A stretch of 7,330 nucleotides of DNA from Deltaproteobacteria bacterium (lineage in GTDB: Bacteria; Myxococcota; XYA12-FULL-58-9; JAUUZB01), in NCBI GenBank assembly GCA_030590185.1, contig JAUUZB010000165.1, positions 1 through 7,330 of the forward strand. Reading direction: 5' to 3'. Both the position numbers and the translations under genes were made by a program. Of the stretch, positions 4,967 to 7,330 are shown in pieces (position 1 is the first letter of the stretch; each line of letters starts with the position of its first letter). The notes beneath the pieces are model-generated. The model made no database searches. It was given only the letters and a program-made list of their open reading frames with translations, and was not told where the DNA came from.

Positions 4967-7330
4967 TTAGAAGACGGGCGTGCAGCTGACCTCGGCAAAG
5001 GCTTGAAAGGTCCCGAGTCGGTCGGTGACGATTCGCACCCTCGGGTTTTGGGGGTCGCTGGTGTCGACCACGAACCGGAGATCCTGATCCGCTGGGTCCG
5101 TGAGATCATCGGCGGTCGCCCGACTGATCTCTACCCAGGCGCTCCGCGCCACGACAACGTCACGGGTACTGTCGCCGCTCCCGGTGATCGGCAGGTATTG
5201 CCACGCCTCTGGGTCGTCAGAGAACGGGTCCTCGGCCGATTCGCTGGCCCGCCGCCAGTCATCGAGTCGGGCGTAGACCTGCACCCCATCCGCCAACAGC
5301 TCGCAACGCTCCCCGCCCATCAACTGCCCGGCTTGCCAGAGCCGGAAGGTCTTGCTCACCGGTAGGTCGATCACCACCCCGCGCTTGGGGCCGGCGTCCG
5401 GGCTCAGGTCCAGGGCGGATTCGGCGGGCGCGGCGTCCGGGAATAACGGCGCGAATCGGTCGTCGACCCGCAGGCGGGTGAGGACCGCACCCGGGTCAGG
5501 GGCGGGCACCCGGCGCAGCACCAAGTCGCCGCTCGTGGACCAGGCCGCGGTGAGGGGCACGGCCTGGGGCAGTGGCGCCAACGACGAAGCCAACAGGAGC
5601 TGCATGAAATCGCTCGGCCCCGCATCGGGCACGCCCGACCAGGATTGAGGATGTTCGCCGCCGACTTCCTTGGTTTGGGCGAGGGCGTAGCGGATCGATG
5701 CGCCGAAGCGGTTGCGGATCTCCGGCCAAGCACTGCTGCCGATCACGTTGCCCGCGCCGTAGTCCCAGGGTCGCAAGGGCACGAGGCCATGATCATTCGG
5801 ACCGAGCCGGCGCCCGGTGAGCAGGGCCACGGACTCGGAGCCGAGCTGGGAGACCAGGATGTCCATGGTGCCATCGGCGTTGATGTCGGCCAGCGCGATC
5901 GACTCGGCGCCACCGGTGGCCGAGAAGGCGAGCGGGTAGGAGAGCTGAACTGCCTCGAGATAGCTGTCGGGGATCGACACCAGGGTGTGCACGGCGAGCA
6001 CCTTGCCCGGCTGGAGGCTCGAGCTCTGGGTGGTCGAGGTCACGAGTAGCTCGCCCACGCCATCGCCGGTCACATCGGCCACGGCCAGGTCGATCGGATC
6101 GCCGCCCGCCCCGAGCCCCATGTCGATCGGATCGATCATGGTGGAGATGGGCTCCATGGTGCCGGGCCACGGGTCAGCCGTGGCGGAATCCTTGGTCCGA
6201 CCGCCCCAGGCCATGCCCGGCGGTGGTCCAGGGGGCACGAAGCCCGCGGCCCAGCCACCGAGGCCGCCGATACCTCCGAAGCCACCAATACCTCCGAAGC
6301 CGCCGATACCGCCGAAGCCACCGATACCGCCGAAGCCGCCGATACCACCGAGGCCGCCCATGCCACCGAGGCCGCCCGTGTCCATCCAGCCCCAGGAGCT
6401 CTCGAGGACGGGCAACCGGTCCGCCGGAAACACCGCGACCGTTCCCACCCGTGAGAGGAGCTCGAGCTCCGTCTCACTCGGAACCGGAGGATCGCCGCTG
6501 CACCCGAATGGGCCAGACGGCCCCGACGGGCCGATCGCCTCCCCGCAGGCGTTGCACGGGTTCTCCATGCCCACGGTGATCGCCACCTCGACCCACCCAT
6601 CCCGGTTGAGATCCCCGGCAACGATGCGGGGATGCTCGGCCGCGTCTCGGGCTGCGCCATAGTCGAGGACCCCGGCGCCGAGGTCGAGCCCGTTGGCGGG
6701 CGCAAAGGTCCGCAGTCCCTCACCGCGCACGAGGCGTCCGAACAGGCAGGCATCCGGTTCCATGAGGCCGCCGTCCACCGCCACGACCTCCCCAAACGCC
6801 ACCGCCACGTCGAGCTTGCCATCGTTGTTGAAATCGGTGACCGCGAGATCAGCGACGTCGATGGGAGCTCCGTCCACCGCGAGATCGATGAACACTTCGC
6901 CGGCAAAGCCGATCTCAGCGCCACCTGTGCCGGTGTTGAAGAAGAACGCCACCCCGCCGGATAGGGACGAACCACGGCCGAGGCCCGCCACCAGATCGAG
7001 CAGGCCATCCCCGTCGATGTCCGCCAGCGCAACCGCGTGGGTGTCGGCGCTGGTCAGTACGACCTGGGGCGTGAACAGGGACCAGGCGCCCTCCACCAAC
7101 TGGCCGCGATAGATGACCGGCACGTTCAAACCGGAGCCCGGGTCCTGGGCCACGGTCACCATGTCCAGGATGCCGTCGGCGTCGAGGTCGGCGAGATGGG
7201 GCGCCTGACCGGCCACCAGGGCCGGGAGATCGAGCTCACCCTCGGCACCCTCGGCAAAAGCGCCATGGCCCACGCCGGCGCCGCCAAGACCCTGCATCAC
7301 CACGCTACCGTCCTCGCCACCGACGAAGAG
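4967..7330 (-). CDS. FG-GAP/VCBS repeat beta-propeller-type protein, C-terminal part (5' end beyond the right edge)
   Basis: The frame is open to the window edge: nine more sense codons (LFVGGEDGS) precede the GTG at 7301-7303 and read naturally as a propeller strand, so that GTG is not the start. The visible 787 residues hold six calcium-binding FG-GAP-type loops: DLDADG (about 48), DIDGDG (104), DFNNDG (166), DLNRDG (240), DVTGDG (419) and DINADG (482), usually followed by a D/E-hydrophobic strand. Such repeats form blades of integrin-like beta-propellers on secreted or surface proteins. Between the fourth and fifth loops is a long insert: a Cys-containing GPSGPSGPFGC segment (about 258-279), a 41-residue glycine-triplet tract (319-359) and a Pro-rich stretch. 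The last roughly 270 residues have no FG-GAP loop, look like beta-rich modules and are not recognised; they end EVSCTPVF before TAA. No localisation signal is visible because the N-terminus is missing; a surface or secreted role is inferred from the family. Confidence 0.85.
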   Translation of the reverse strand, partial: LFVGGEDGSVVMQGLGGAGVGHGAFAEGAEGELDLPALVAGQAPHLADLDADGILDMVTVAQDPGSGLNVPVIYRGQLVEGAWSLFTPQVVLTSADTHAVALADIDGDGLLDLVAGLGRGSSLSGGVAFFFNTGTGGAEIGFAGEVFIDLAVDGAPIDVADLAVTDFNNDGKLDVAVAFGEVVAVDGGLMEPDACLFGRLVRGEGLRTFAPANGLDLGAGVLDYGAARDAAEHPRIVAGDLNRDGWVEVAITVGMENPCNACGEAIGPSGPSGPFGCSGDPPVPSETELELLSRVGTVAVFPADRLPVLESSWGWMDTGGLGGMGGLGGIGGFGGIGGFGGIGGFGGIGGFGGIGGLGGWAAGFVPPGPPPGMAWGGRTKDSATADPWPGTMEPISTMIDPIDMGLGAGGDPIDLAVADVTGDGVGELLVTSTTQSSSLQPGKVLAVHTLVSIPDSYLEAVQLSYPLAFSATGGAESIALADINADGTMDILVSQLGSESVALLTGRRLGPNDHGLVPLRPWDYGAGNVIGSSAWPEIRNRFGASIRYALAQTKEVGGEHPQSWSGVPDAGPSDFMQLLLASSLAPLPQAVPLTAAWSTSGDLVLRRVPAPDPGAVLTRLRVDDRFAPLFPDAAPAESALDLSPDAGPKRGVVIDLPVSKTFRLWQAGQLMGGERCELLADGVQVYARLDDWRRASESAEDPFSDDPEAWQYLPITGSGDSTRDVVVARSAWVEISRATADDLTDPADQDLRFVVDTSDPQNPRVRIVTDRLGTFQAFAEVSCTPVF
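6254..6376 (-). repeat. Glycine-triplet tract (GGI/GGF) with 18-bp DNA period
   Basis: This codes for 41 residues made only of GGx triplets, where x is Leu, Met, Ile or Phe. The core (6269-6349) alternates GGI and GGF, so the DNA repeats every 18 bp; on the plus strand the unit reads close to CCGATACCGCCGAAGCCA with synonymous third-base changes. It lies in the long insert between the fourth and fifth visible FG-GAP loops. Unlike the neighbouring lipoprotein linker, which uses Thr/Ser/Val, the third residue here is always bulky and hydrophobic. Confidence 0.9.

Noticed and set aside
6269..6349. 18-bp tandem repeat as a CRISPR array or iteron
   Set aside because: The units are directly adjacent without spacers, vary synonymously and keep the reading frame, so this is a protein-coding repeat.
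5985..6662. Plus-strand frame with PPIPPKPP repeats
   Set aside because: The proline repeats are the complement of the glycine-triplet tract in the FG-GAP gene; nothing else supports a coding role.
7301..7303. GTG as the start of the FG-GAP gene
   Set aside because: The frame stays open through LFVGGEDGS to the window edge and continues a propeller-like strand, and no signal peptide follows the GTG.

Overview
The window looks like chromosome from a high-GC bacterium that displays many large lipoproteins and repeat-rich proteins on its surface. The mix of lipoboxes followed by Gly/Thr-rich linkers, PKD domains, EGF-like Cys motifs, FG-GAP/VCBS calcium-binding repeats and parallel beta-helices is typical of Myxococcota and related former Deltaproteobacteria. 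That assignment is inference; no phylogenetic marker is present.

All real genes lie on the minus strand, so transcription runs from right to left. At the right edge (4967-7330) is the C-terminal 787 residues of an FG-GAP/VCBS beta-propeller-type protein whose start lies beyond the window. It carries a 41-residue glycine-triplet tract between its repeats. After a 72-bp gap, possibly with a promoter, a lipoprotein begins at 4894: signal peptide with LTGC lipobox, 39-residue Gly-rich linker, then a PKD domain. An in-frame TAG at 4403-4405 ends that frame. The same frame continues with no shift from 4402 to 386 as six more PKD-like domains and a roughly 700-residue right-handed beta-helix. Together the two pieces read as one lipoprotein gene of about 1502 codons interrupted by a single amber codon.

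The 255-bp intergenic region 131-385 holds a strong hairpin just after the big gene, a likely extended -10 promoter, a small perfect hairpin and a Shine-Dalgarno site. They lead into a third surface protein gene (1-130), of which only the first 43 residues are in the window: a lipoprotein signal peptide followed by the start of an EGF-like motif.

The genes share a theme of outer-surface, calcium-binding or adhesive architecture, but nothing shows an enzymatic system, defence system or mobile element. The observation most worth following is the in-frame amber codon, which sits in exact repeat register inside the PKD array.
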